Positions 17,084-26,400 of a stretch of DNA of 64,000 nt are shown in pieces. Positions within the stretch are counted from its first letter, which is position 1, and each line of letters begins with the position of its first letter. Below the pieces are notes generated by a model. The model was given only the letters and a program-made list of their open reading frames with translations, was not told the origin of the DNA and did no database searches. A program made the translations under genes and the position numbers. The stretch comes from Akkermansiaceae bacterium UBA1315 (lineage in GTDB: Bacteria > Verrucomicrobiota > Verrucomicrobiia > Verrucomicrobiales > Akkermansiaceae), in the NCBI GenBank assembly GCA_002307065.1, contig DBTN01000010.1, positions 50,561-114,560 on the forward strand, written 5' to 3'.

Positions 17084-19780
17084 ATGCGCCTCCTCTCCCT
17101 CACCGTCCGCAGCTACCGCACCCACAAGGATCTAACCGTCCAGTTCGATCCCTCGCGCAACCTCATCGGCGGTCCCAACGAATCCGGTAAAAGTACTCTC
17201 GCCGAAGCCATCCACCGCGCGCTTTTTCTCCGCTCCAAAGTCGGCGGAAATCTCCGCGAGGAAATGCGCTCTACCCGCCACTCCGGCGAGCCCGAAGTCG
17301 ATCTCACCTTTGAAGCCTGCGACTCCCGCTGGACTCTTGAAAAACGCTTCGCCGGCACCAAAGGCAGCGCCCGTCTGACCAACACCGCCGGCCACGTTTT
17401 CAAAGACGACGAAGCCGAAACCAAACTCGCGGAAATCCTCAAGTGCGACACCAACGGCGGCCGAGTCAGCGCCAGCCAGCTCTCCACCCTTTGGTCCCAC
17501 CTCTGGGTCTGGCAAGGCAGCTCCGGCATCGATCCCTCCGGCCACACCAGCGATCACAAGGACACCCTGGTCCAGCGCCTCCAGGCAGACGGCCTCGCCG
17601 CCGTCATGCAATCCCCCACCGACCAACGCGTCCGCGAAAAAATCGCCGCCGCCTACGAAGAACTCTTCACCTCCCGCGGCCCCAAGACCGGTTCAAAACC
17701 CGAGCTCGCCCGCGCCCAACTCACCGAAACCGAAGCCATCCTCGCCCGCGCCAAAGAAACCGCCGCACGCCTCGAACAAGCCGCCGCCGATCATCAACGC
17801 GCCGAAAAAGAAATCGCCGAAGCCGACGCCGTCCTCCCCCAGCTCCGCAGCGAAAAATCCGCCACCGAAGCCAAGCTCAGCGAAGTCGAAACCCTCCGCC
17901 GCCAGCAGGAAACCCATCAGCAGCTTTGGCAAACCGCCACCACCGCCCTTCAGCAGCTCACCGAGCAAGACACCACCATCCGCAATCTCCACGAGCAAGC
18001 CACCCACGCCCGTAAAGCCCTCGCCCCCGCCGAGCGATTGGAAGCCAGCCTTCTCACCGAAGAAAAACGCGCCGCCGAACTCTCCCAAACGGCCGAAGCC
18101 ACCCAGCAAAAATCCGGCGCGGCCATCCGCCTCACCCGCCTCCAGCACGACCTCGCCGCCGCCTCCATCACCGCCTTCGAAAAAGGTGTTGAGCACCAAC
18201 GCCTCACCGATCGCACCCAAGAGGCAAATCAACTCCGCCAGGAAATCACCACCCACCAGGATTCGCTGTCGAAACTCCCCCCGCTCACCGAAAAAGACCT
18301 CAACGCCCTCCGCCAGCTCGATCGCCTCGCCACCCAAGCCACCGCCAGCCTCGACGCCATGGCCACCGGCATCGAGCTCATTTCCGCCGATGAAACGGTC
18401 ACCCTCGACGGCCAACCCCTCGCCCCCGGCCAATCCCACACGCTCACCGATGCCGCCGAACTCGCCATCGGCAACACCCGCCTGCGCATCCGACCCGGCG
18501 GCGGCACGTCCCTCGCCGACGCCCGACTCCTCCAGGAAAATTCCCGGCGAAATTTCACCACCGCCCTCGATCGCCACACCCTCCGCGACCTCGATCACGC
18601 CACGCAAATTCTCCAGCAACGGCAAACGCTCACCCAGAAAATCGCCCAACTCGAAACTCAGTGGAAAGCCCTCGGCGGCGAATCCCTCACCCACGAACTC
18701 GCCGCGGCCACCACCGCCCACGAAGCCGCCAAATCCGAAGTCCAGCGCCGCCTTGCCACCCTCGATCCCGCCCCGCCACTTCCCGAAAGCCTAACCGCCG
18801 CCCGCCAACTCCGCGCCACCCTCCAGCAAGCGCTCGACCTCGCCGAAGAAACCGAAACCACCGCCCGCCACCATTCCACCCAACTCCGCCAACGCCTCGA
18901 AACCGCCAACGCAACTCTCCAGCAGCACCGCGACCAAACCGCCCAAGCCCGCCAATCCCTCCGCGACCTCGAAACCCGCCTCGAAGTCCTCCAGGAAAAT
19001 CACGGCGACACCCCAACGCGCGAAGCCTCCCTCACCCAAGCCCGCTCCCACGAACAACAAACCGCCGCCCAGCTCGCCACCACCCGTCAGCAACTCACCG
19101 CCCTCGCCCCCGACCTTCTCACCGCCGATCTTGACCGGTTCACCCGCGCCATCCAGCAGCAGGAAAACCGCCGCCGCGAAGCCGAATCCCTCCGCCTCGT
19201 CGCCCGCGACCGCCTCACCCTCGACGGCAGCACCGATCCCCACGCCGAACTCGCAATCGCCGAGGCCCGCCACACCGCCGCCCTCGAACTCCACCACTCC
19301 GAGCAACGCCGCGCCAAAGCCATCGAACTCCTCCACCGTCTCTTCTCTTCCTCCCGCGAAGCCATCGATCGCTCCATCATCCAACCCCTCGCCGATCGCA
19401 TCTCCGGCTACCTCCAGTGCCTCTTCGGCCCCGCCGCCCAAATCCGCGTCAATCTAACCGAAACCGGTATCGCCGGCTTCGACCTCCTCCGCCCCGGCGA
19501 TCCCGCCTTCAGCTTTTCCACCCTCAGCGGCGGAGCCAAAGAGCAAGTCGCCGCCGCCGTCCGCCTCGCCATGGCCGAGATCCTCGCCACCGACCACAAC
19601 CAAACCCTCCCCATCCTCTTCGACGACGCCTTCGCCTACACCGACCCCGACCGCACCCAGTCCCTCCAAAGAATGCTCGACCTAGCCGCAAACCGAGGAC
19701 TGCAGGTCATAGTCTTCACTTGCACGCCTGCGGATTATTCTGCTTTGGGAGCGGGAGAAATCCGAATGGCCTCTTTGTAA
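17084..19780 (+). CDS. SbcC/YhaN-like coiled-coil ATPase
   Basis: An 898-aa ABC-type SMC-like ATPase, the expected partner of the preceding phosphoesterase. It has the Walker A loop GGPNESGKSTLAEAIH (about 28-43), a Q-loop region (WVWQGSSGIDP), long Ala/Glu/Gln/Arg coiled coils from about 190 to 370 and 470 to 760, the ABC signature LSGGAKEQVAAAVRLAMAE (about 812-830) and Walker B PILFDDAFAYTDPDR. No CxxC zinc hook is seen between the coils, unlike Rad50/SbcC, which favours a YhaN-type protein. Codon use is extremely C-rich, giving long open frames on the opposite strand that I regard as artefacts. The next gene follows after 16 bases. Confidence 0.9.
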   Translation: MRLLSLTVRSYRTHKDLTVQFDPSRNLIGGPNESGKSTLAEAIHRALFLRSKVGGNLREEMRSTRHSGEPEVDLTFEACDSRWTLEKRFAGTKGSARLTNTAGHVFKDDEAETKLAEILKCDTNGGRVSASQLSTLWSHLWVWQGSSGIDPSGHTSDHKDTLVQRLQADGLAAVMQSPTDQRVREKIAAAYEELFTSRGPKTGSKPELARAQLTETEAILARAKETAARLEQAAADHQRAEKEIAEADAVLPQLRSEKSATEAKLSEVETLRRQQETHQQLWQTATTALQQLTEQDTTIRNLHEQATHARKALAPAERLEASLLTEEKRAAELSQTAEATQQKSGAAIRLTRLQHDLAAASITAFEKGVEHQRLTDRTQEANQLRQEITTHQDSLSKLPPLTEKDLNALRQLDRLATQATASLDAMATGIELISADETVTLDGQPLAPGQSHTLTDAAELAIGNTRLRIRPGGGTSLADARLLQENSRRNFTTALDRHTLRDLDHATQILQQRQTLTQKIAQLETQWKALGGESLTHELAAATTAHEAAKSEVQRRLATLDPAPPLPESLTAARQLRATLQQALDLAEETETTARHHSTQLRQRLETANATLQQHRDQTAQARQSLRDLETRLEVLQENHGDTPTREASLTQARSHEQQTAAQLATTRQQLTALAPDLLTADLDRFTRAIQQQENRRREAESLRLVARDRLTLDGSTDPHAELAIAEARHTAALELHHSEQRRAKAIELLHRLFSSSREAIDRSIIQPLADRISGYLQCLFGPAAQIRVNLTETGIAGFDLLRPGDPAFSFSTLSGGAKEQVAAAVRLAMAEILATDHNQTLPILFDDAFAYTDPDRTQSLQRMLDLAANRGLQVIVFTCTPADYSALGAGEIRMASL

Positions 19781-19796
19781 AAAAACCTAAATATAT

Positions 19797-21989
19797 ATGA
19801 ACATCTTAGAAATATATCTTAAAAACTGTTATGGCATCAAAAGTCTTTCTCATACTTTTACATTCGCTCCTTCCTACAACCGTCGGGCTTACGCCATCTA
19901 CGCTCCGAACGGCTTAATGAAGTCGTCATTCGCGAAAACCTTCGAAAGGCTTAGCAATGGAGAACAGCCTCAGGAGCCGCGATTCCAAAAGACACCATCA
20001 TGTAATGTCGCCCTAGATGGCCAAAACATCACCAAACAATCAATTTTCGTCCTCAAGGCAGACATTGACACCAAAGCCGAGACCCCCGCAGTGACCAACC
20101 TTTTGGTAAAACCAGAAGAAAAAAACCGATACGACGCATTGGTATTGGATTTGGACAAGCAGAAACAAAAGGCGATCAAAGCGCTTCAAAAAATATCGGG
20201 AGTCAAAAAGGCCGATATTGAGACTCAACTTTTGCGAGATTTCGGAACTTCTACGTTCATAGAGGGCGTCAGAAAAGGGCTAGAGAACAAGCCCCAAGAA
20301 AACATAAGCATATTCACTTACTCCGTGCTCTTTAATCCTAAATCATTGGGCGTGATTCAAAGTCCGAGCTTTCAGGAAAAAGCGACTGAATTCAATCATC
20401 GTTACGAGGAACTATTCCAATCGGAGAAAACCATTTATAAAAAAGGAATTTTCAATCCAGGCCGAGCTGGGGCTGCTTTCAATTCGCTTCAAAAGGAACG
20501 ATTTTTTGAGGCTGGTCACCGTGTCCATCTGGAAGGCGACGCCCAACCCCTCAACCAAGAACAACTGGACGAGAGACTTCAAGAGCTCCACTCCCGCATT
20601 GATGGAGACGAATCCCTCAAAAAAATTAGAGACGAGTTGGCAAAGACAGCCGAAACCCGAGATCTCACAGAATTATTGGAGTCACTGGATGCCCATCAGT
20701 TCGAATATTTAGCTGAAATGACAAAACCACAAAGCCTAGATGAATTTCGACGTGAACTGTGGAGCTACTATTTATCTGAGAAGACTGAAACTAGTGCTTA
20801 TCTAGAGGAATCTGACCGAATCTCCGCCGAGGTCGCGGAAATCGAAAGCCAAGCTGCGACTCTTGTGCCAGAATGGCATATTGCCGTGAATCGCTTCAAT
20901 CAACGGTTCGTCAACATGCCCTTTACCCTTCGAATTGCTAATGAAGCAGAAGCGTCGCTCGGCAAGGCACCGGCCAGACTACTGTTTATTTTCAGCGACG
21001 ACGTTGTCGGGTTGATTGAGGTTGGAAAAGAAGAGGTAATGCGAACCCTTAGCCAAGGGGAGCGCAGAGCCCTGCATCTGCTCAGTTTCATTTTCGAGGT
21101 AGAATCTCGAAAAAAGTCAGGACAGCCCACAATCTTCATTGCCGATGATCCTGCGGATTCTTTCGATTACAAAAACAAACACGCCATTGTGCAATACTTG
21201 GAAGACCTGACGAAAGTCGACCATTTCCGACAAATCATTCTCACTCACAACTTTGACCTATTCCGCACTTTGACGCGCTTCTCACATCGCGATCACTGTC
21301 TTGCTGCAATTCGATGCGCCGATGACGGCATCGCACTGAAGAAAATGGAAGGCGTAGAGAATATTTTCATCAAAATGTGGAAGGGAAAAATTATGAAATC
21401 CGCTGATATACTCATTGCGACTATCCCTTTCACAAGAAATCTTATTGAGTATACGCGAGGTGATACTAATGATGAATACCGCGAACTCACCTCACTCCTT
21501 CATTGGAAGAGCGACAGCATGAACATTACAGTCACTAAGTATCTGACCATCTACAACGAATTTTTCGCAACAAATCATACCCCCCCTCAAGAAGAAAAAT
21601 TTGTATTTGAACTTATCATGGAGAGGGCTGAAACCATCTGTGGACTCGCAGAGCACAACGAGTTGCAGCTGGAAAATAAAATAGTCCTTTCAATCGCTAC
21701 TAGAATACTAGCGGAGCAATGCATGACTGATCGCCTTCGCATTCTGAAAGCGGACCCTAACTATTGGTGTGAATCCACCCCTCCATTCGGCAAGCTCTTG
21801 AATGAAATCAAAACCATGAATGATACCGCCACAGATCTGGAGCTCATGGAATGCATTGGCGTAACGGTCAGCTCCAACATCCACCTGAATTCATTCATGT
21901 ATGAACCTCTTTTAGACTTATCCGTGGGTCATCTGGCCGATCTATTCAGTCGCACGAAAATCAACATTCAAATTGGCAACAATGTGTAA
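19797..21989 (+). CDS. RloC/AAA_13-like ATPase, probable defence protein
   Basis: A 730-aa P-loop protein with Walker A APNGLMKSS (residues 36-44), an ABC signature TLSQGERRALHLLSF (about 417), Walker B TIFIADDPADSFD (about 443-455) and a switch segment ILTHNFDLFRTL. The DDPADSFDYKNK form is typical of RloC/PrrC-related ATPases, which guard against phage by coupling an ATPase to a nuclease. The C-terminal 200 residues (ATIPFTRNLIEYTRG onward) are helical and could hold the effector, but no catalytic motif is certain. The gene is clearly richer in A and T than its neighbours and contains no ACCGGT, indicating a different origin from the preceding SbcC-like gene. Confidence 0.75.
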   Translation: MNILEIYLKNCYGIKSLSHTFTFAPSYNRRAYAIYAPNGLMKSSFAKTFERLSNGEQPQEPRFQKTPSCNVALDGQNITKQSIFVLKADIDTKAETPAVTNLLVKPEEKNRYDALVLDLDKQKQKAIKALQKISGVKKADIETQLLRDFGTSTFIEGVRKGLENKPQENISIFTYSVLFNPKSLGVIQSPSFQEKATEFNHRYEELFQSEKTIYKKGIFNPGRAGAAFNSLQKERFFEAGHRVHLEGDAQPLNQEQLDERLQELHSRIDGDESLKKIRDELAKTAETRDLTELLESLDAHQFEYLAEMTKPQSLDEFRRELWSYYLSEKTETSAYLEESDRISAEVAEIESQAATLVPEWHIAVNRFNQRFVNMPFTLRIANEAEASLGKAPARLLFIFSDDVVGLIEVGKEEVMRTLSQGERRALHLLSFIFEVESRKKSGQPTIFIADDPADSFDYKNKHAIVQYLEDLTKVDHFRQIILTHNFDLFRTLTRFSHRDHCLAAIRCADDGIALKKMEGVENIFIKMWKGKIMKSADILIATIPFTRNLIEYTRGDTNDEYRELTSLLHWKSDSMNITVTKYLTIYNEFFATNHTPPQEEKFVFELIMERAETICGLAEHNELQLENKIVLSIATRILAEQCMTDRLRILKADPNYWCESTPPFGKLLNEIKTMNDTATDLELMECIGVTVSSNIHLNSFMYEPLLDLSVGHLADLFSRTKINIQIGNNV

Positions 21990-22024
21990 CCCAATAAAAT
22001 CTCTCCACATAAAAAACAAAAACC

Positions 22025-22237
22025 ATGAATCGCACATCTGTAACATCAAGCAATATCAAATCCATCGGATATGATCCATCAAGTTCCACACTTGAAATCG
22101 AATTTCTCAGTGGAGATTTATATCAGTATCACGAAGTTCCTCAGTCCAAGTCTGACGCGATAATGCGGGCTGATTCACACGGAAAATATCTAAACTCCGA
22201 TATCAAACCACATCATCGATTTACTCAGATCCGCTGA
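22025..22237 (+). CDS. KTSC-domain protein, 70 aa
   Basis: A stand-alone KTSC domain, named after a domain at the C-terminus of some lysyl-tRNA synthetases. The YxY core is in GDLYQYHEVP, and the flanking strands (IKSIGYDPSSSTLEIEFLSG) and the end (HGKYLNSDIKPHHRF) fit the family. No molecular role is established. It lies 35 bases after the ATPase gene and shares its AT-rich character, so it probably arrived with it. Confidence 0.8.
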   Translation: MNRTSVTSSNIKSIGYDPSSSTLEIEFLSGDLYQYHEVPQSKSDAIMRADSHGKYLNSDIKPHHRFTQIR

Positions 22238-22239
22238 AT

Positions 22240-22314
22240 ATGCAAATCCTCCCGATCCGCAGACTTCAGAACTACAAGAGCTTGCGGATCGGCGAACTGA
22301 GCAGGCAATGCTAA
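22240..22314 (+). pseudogene. possible N-terminal remnant of an AAA/OLD-like ATPase
   Basis: A 24-codon frame begins two bases after the KTSC stop. Its product, MQILPIRRLQNYKSLRIGEL and four more residues, looks like the first beta-hairpin of RecF/OLD-type ATPases, where a Walker A loop would normally follow, but a stop comes first. Downstream to 22380 a different frame (DRPKTGEIGISEDN) could be further debris. The perfect 10-bp inverted repeat CCGATCCGCA/TGCGGATCGG lies inside it. A deletion product is likely; the evidence is short. Confidence 0.4.
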
Positions 22315-22392
22315 ATTCCTTGATCGACCAAAAACCGGAGAAATTGGAATTTCTGAAGATAATCTACTGATCACTTTCCCTGTTTACAAAAA

Positions 22393-22422
22393 GCGAACAA
22401 TCGTTCACCTATTGCGAACAAT
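22393..22422 (+). promoter_or_regulatory. direct-repeat operator at the start of the wHTH-nucleotidyltransferase gene
   Basis: GCGAACAAT occurs at 22393-22401 and again at 22414-22422, exactly 21 bases apart, or two helical turns. The first copy is also half of a dyad GAAC-AATC-GTTC (22395-22406). The second copy overlaps the ATG at 22421. This is the arrangement expected for autorepression by the winged-helix protein encoded immediately downstream. Confidence 0.6.
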
Positions 22423-23008
22423 GAATCTCCTCTCCGAACTTTTCCCCAAGGCTCGCGCGGATATTCTCCGTCAGCTTTTTGAGAATCCGTCCAAGGAGCT
22501 TCACTTGCGTGACCTTGCCCGCGCGGCCGGACTCGCGCCGGCGTCCCTGCAACGTGAGCTCGGAAAACTGGCAGAGATCGAACTCATCATCCCCCGCCGG
22601 GATGGGAACCGGCTCTACTTTCGCGCGAACTCGGACCATCCACTTTATCCTGAGCTGCACGGCATCGTGATCAAAACAACCGGTATCGCGTATGGACTCG
22701 GACAGGCATTGAAGCCTTTTGAAGGAATCGAAGCCGCATTCATCTTCGGCTCCACCGCTTCCGGCGAATCGGTAAGCCGCAGCGACGTGGATTTGCTCGT
22801 TCTCGGCTCGATTGGGCTTCGCAAACTATCTCCAGCATTGCGCGGACTCGCTGAGAAATTCGGTCGAGAAATTAACCCGGTTTGTTTGACGAGCGCTGAG
22901 TGGCTCACCAAAAAATCTACCGGAGATGTTTTCGTTTCGCGGCTCATCGCGGAGCCAAAGCTTTGGCTGAAAGGAGGTCCGGATGCGCTTGCAGCAATGG
23001 GCGACTAA
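22421..23008 (+). CDS. winged-helix/nucleotidyltransferase fusion, MNT-type antitoxin
   Basis: The 195-aa product joins an N-terminal winged helix-turn-helix (KARADILRQLFENPSKELHL through RDGNRLYFRAN, about 10-70) to a minimal nucleotidyltransferase domain with FIFGSTASGESVSRSDVDLL (about 108-127), the GSx10DxD catalytic signature. Such proteins antagonise HEPN toxins, and MNT antitoxins can AMPylate the toxin. The next gene is a HEPN protein overlapping by 26 bases, which supports this role. ATG 22421 gives MNLLSELFPKARAD; the upstream TTG at 22412 lies in the operator. The fused DNA-binding domain suggests the antitoxin is its own repressor. Confidence 0.8.
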   Translation: MNLLSELFPKARADILRQLFENPSKELHLRDLARAAGLAPASLQRELGKLAEIELIIPRRDGNRLYFRANSDHPLYPELHGIVIKTTGIAYGLGQALKPFEGIEAAFIFGSTASGESVSRSDVDLLVLGSIGLRKLSPALRGLAEKFGREINPVCLTSAEWLTKKSTGDVFVSRLIAEPKLWLKGGPDALAAMGD

Positions 23009-23423
23009 CGGATGGCTTCGACCTCACCAGACGAACAAGCAACAGATATCAGATTTGCTTGCGATCGTCGAACGCGATCTAGCCGATTCCTCGGGTGATC
23101 TTTCCGCCGATTGGCAGTTCGGAATCGCCTCCAATGCGGCGCTTAAACTCTGCACCATTCTACGTTACTCCGAAGGATTCCGTCCTGAGAAAAACCTGGC
23201 CCATTATCGCACACTTCGGGCTCTTCCCTTGATACTCGGTGCCGAACGCTCTGATGATGCGGATTATCTCGATACCTGCCGCGCGAAGAGAAACACCGCC
23301 GAGTATGATACCGCTGGAACCGTCAGCCCGTCGGAGGCAGACGAACTGCGAACCTTCACGAGAGAACTTCATCAGGACGTAATCCGCTGGTTGCTTGAAA
23401 AGCATCCGACTCTTTCGCCCTAA
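22983..23423 (+). CDS. HEPN-domain protein, probable toxin RNase
   Basis: A 146-aa all-helical protein. The segment DTCRAKRNTAEYDTAG (about 100-115) matches the HEPN signature with an R-x3-R-N pair followed by the YD that MNT partners modify by adding AMP in known HEPN-MNT systems. The start ATG is preceded by AAAGGAGGT, one of the few perfect Shine-Dalgarno sequences in the window, so the toxin is well translated from inside the end of the antitoxin gene. The 15-base gap to the large helicase gene suggests one operon. Family assignment is good; RNase activity is inferred. Confidence 0.75.
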   Translation: MRLQQWATNGWLRPHQTNKQQISDLLAIVERDLADSSGDLSADWQFGIASNAALKLCTILRYSEGFRPEKNLAHYRTLRALPLILGAERSDDADYLDTCRAKRNTAEYDTAGTVSPSEADELRTFTRELHQDVIRWLLEKHPTLSP

Positions 23424-23437
23424 AAATCCATCTTCCA

Positions 23438-26400
23438 ATGTCCCTTACCATCAAATCCACCATCACCGCCAAGATCGGTTTCGCTTCTCACCAGAATTCT
23501 GTGCCGGTAGTGCGGGAATTGGAGGTGATCAACCAAGGCGAAACCGGTTTGGAAAATCTGGTGCTGGAGCTTTCTTCCGACCCCCCGTTTCTGGAAACGA
23601 AGAGCTGGCGGATCGATGCGCTGCGTGACGGTTCGACGCTTCACATCACGGATCGGGATGTGAAATTGCACGCGGGTTATCTGGCGGATCTGACCGAGAG
23701 CGTTTCGGGCGAAGTGCGGTTGCGGCTTTTGAAGGACGACGAAGTTTTAGCCAGCAGTTCGCATCCCGTGGAAATTCTCGCGCGAAACCAATGGGGTGGC
23801 TGCGGATCGATGCCTGAGTTGCTCCCTGCGTTCTGCATGCCGAACGATCCGGCGATCGATCGGATTTTAAAATCGGCTTCGGATGTTTTGCGGCGGGCTG
23901 GCAAGCCTGCGGGGATCGATGGGTACAATGACAAGTCTCGTTCTCGGACTTGGGAGATGACCTCAGCAATTTGGTCTGCGGTCGCGGGAATGGAACTTAG
24001 CTACGCGCTGCATCCATCCAGCTTTGAAGAAACCGGTCAGAAAGTCCGAATGCCGGGTGCAATCTTTGAGGGTCGCCTGGCGAACTGTTTGGAAACCACT
24101 CTTCTATTTGCGGCAGCCCTAGAACAGGCCAAGCTCAACCCGCTAATTCTCCTCACTAAAGGTCATGCGTTTGTCGGCGTATGGCTCCAGCCGCAGGAAT
24201 TTTCCCAACTCATCATCGACGAAGCCGCAGCGGTTCGAAAACGCATCGAGCTACAAGAACTGCTGGTTTTCGAAACAACGCTAATCACCCATCAACCGGT
24301 TCCGAGCTTCAGCCAGGCGGTCGAAAACGCGAAGCGACAACTCACGGATGAGGATTTCCACATGGTGATCGATATTCGTCGGGCGCGCATGCAGCGAATT
24401 CGGCCGCTAGGTTTAACCGGAGGCCAAGGAATTGCCACCCCGGCTGAGCAAACCACTCAACCGGTTGTGAGCGAAGCGCTGGAAGAAGCGCCGATCCTTC
24501 CCGCCTTCGATGTCGAGATCACGCCGGAAATCAACACGCCCGCCGACAAGATCGCTTTATGGCAGAGGAAGCTTCTCGATCTCACCACGAGAAACCGCCT
24601 GCTGCACGTGCCAGAAAAGAGCAAAGGAGTGCCACTGGTTTGTTCAGAGCCCGGTTTCCTTGAAGACCAATTGGCGGATGGGAAAAAAATCAAGATCGTC
24701 GCCGTTCCCGATCTCGAAGCCGGTGGCCGCGACGCGGCATTGCACGCGCAGCGTCATCGCGAGGATCTCGTAGAGCAATATGCCAAAGACGCGCTTCATC
24801 GAAATGAAGTTCTTTCGACGCTTCCCAAGCCGAAACTCGAGGCTGAGTTGATCGACCTCTATCGGAAATCCCGCAGTGACCTCGATGAAGGCGGCGCGAA
24901 TACGTTGTTTCTCGCTCTAGGGTTTCTCCGTTGGAAAAAGTCCGCCGATGATCCCCGCAGCTATCGTGCGCCGCTGATTTTGCTACCGGTTAAATTGGAA
25001 AGAAAAAGCGCGCTAAGTGGCGTGACGATGGTGATGCATGAAGACGAACCGCGTTTTAACCTCACTCTGTTAGAACTTCTGCGGCAGGACTTCGAACTTA
25101 CCATTCCCGGCCTCGGTGACAGCCTGCCGATGGATGAAAGCGGAGTCGATGTGACCCGGGTGTGGAATATCGTTCGCCATGCGGTGCGCGACGTTCCGGG
25201 ATTTGAAGTGAGTAACGAGTTGGTGCTCGGAACTTTTTCCTTCGCGAAATATCTCATGTGGAAAGATCTCGCAGACCGCAAAGACCAGTTGCTGAAAAAT
25301 GCCGTGGTCAAACATCTTATCGAGAGATCTGGCGAACACTTCAGCTCGCGTGGGGACTTTCCGAGAGCCGAAGAACTCGATCGCAAATTCGATCCGTCGC
25401 AACTGTTCACACCGCTTCCTGGTGATTCCTCTCAGCTCGCCGCTGTCGCTGCCTCCGCAGAAGGTTTCGATTTCGTTCTCGACGGCCCACCCGGTACTGG
25501 AAAATCGCAGACCATCGCGAACATGATCGCGCACAACCTCGCGCTCGGCAGACGAGTGCTTTTCGTCGCGGAAAAAATGGCTGCCCTAGATGTCGTCTAC
25601 CGCCGTTTGGAAGAGAAAGGCCTCGGCGAGTTTTGCCTCGAAGTACATTCGAACAAAACGTCGAAAATCGAGGTTCTCAAACAACTTGAGCGCGCATGGG
25701 ACACACGGGACCAGCTTTCAGAACAAGACTGGATCAAGGAAGCCGCCGAAGTCCGACGGCTCCGCGACCGATTGAACGATATCGTCGCACTTCTTCATCA
25801 ACGGCGCACCAACGGCCTTACGCTTCAGAGCGCGATTGGCCGCGTGGTCAGGGATGCGGGTACGGCGACCCCTCGTTTCACCTGGCCGGAAAACACCGAA
25901 CACTCGGAAGATGATCTCGCTGAAATGCGAAATATCGTCCGCAGATTGGGACTCAACTTAAAAGCCATTCACGAAACTCCCGCAGGTTTTGCTTTGATTC
26001 AGCACACCGATTGGTCAAACGCCTGGCAAGAATCACTGGTTTCCGCCGCCGTCGGATTACCACCGAAAATTGATGCGCTGGTTTTGGAAGCAAGGCAACT
26101 GTTAGACCAATCCAAGCTTCCAATTCCGGCGGAGTCTCGGGAAGAGATCACCCGACTAGTAAGCCTCGTGCGTGTGATTCTGGAAACTCATGGAGTGAAT
26201 CTCGCATTCGCGTTCAGCCCGGACGTAGGAGAGAAAATCACCGCCGCGAAACGGGCCGTAAAAATTCTAACGGACTATCGGGCGGTCGAAAATAAACTCT
26301 CCGTGCGCTATCGCGCCGACGCCATTCCGCAACTGCCACTTTCCGATCTCGAGTCCCAATGGGTGGAAGCAACGAAAAAATTCTGGTTCTTCGCCTCGCT

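Noticed and set aside
17693..18721. 342-codon frame on the minus strand inside the SbcC-like gene
   Set aside because: It is an artefact of the C-rich codon bias on the other strand; the product is Gly/Glu low-complexity and resembles no protein.
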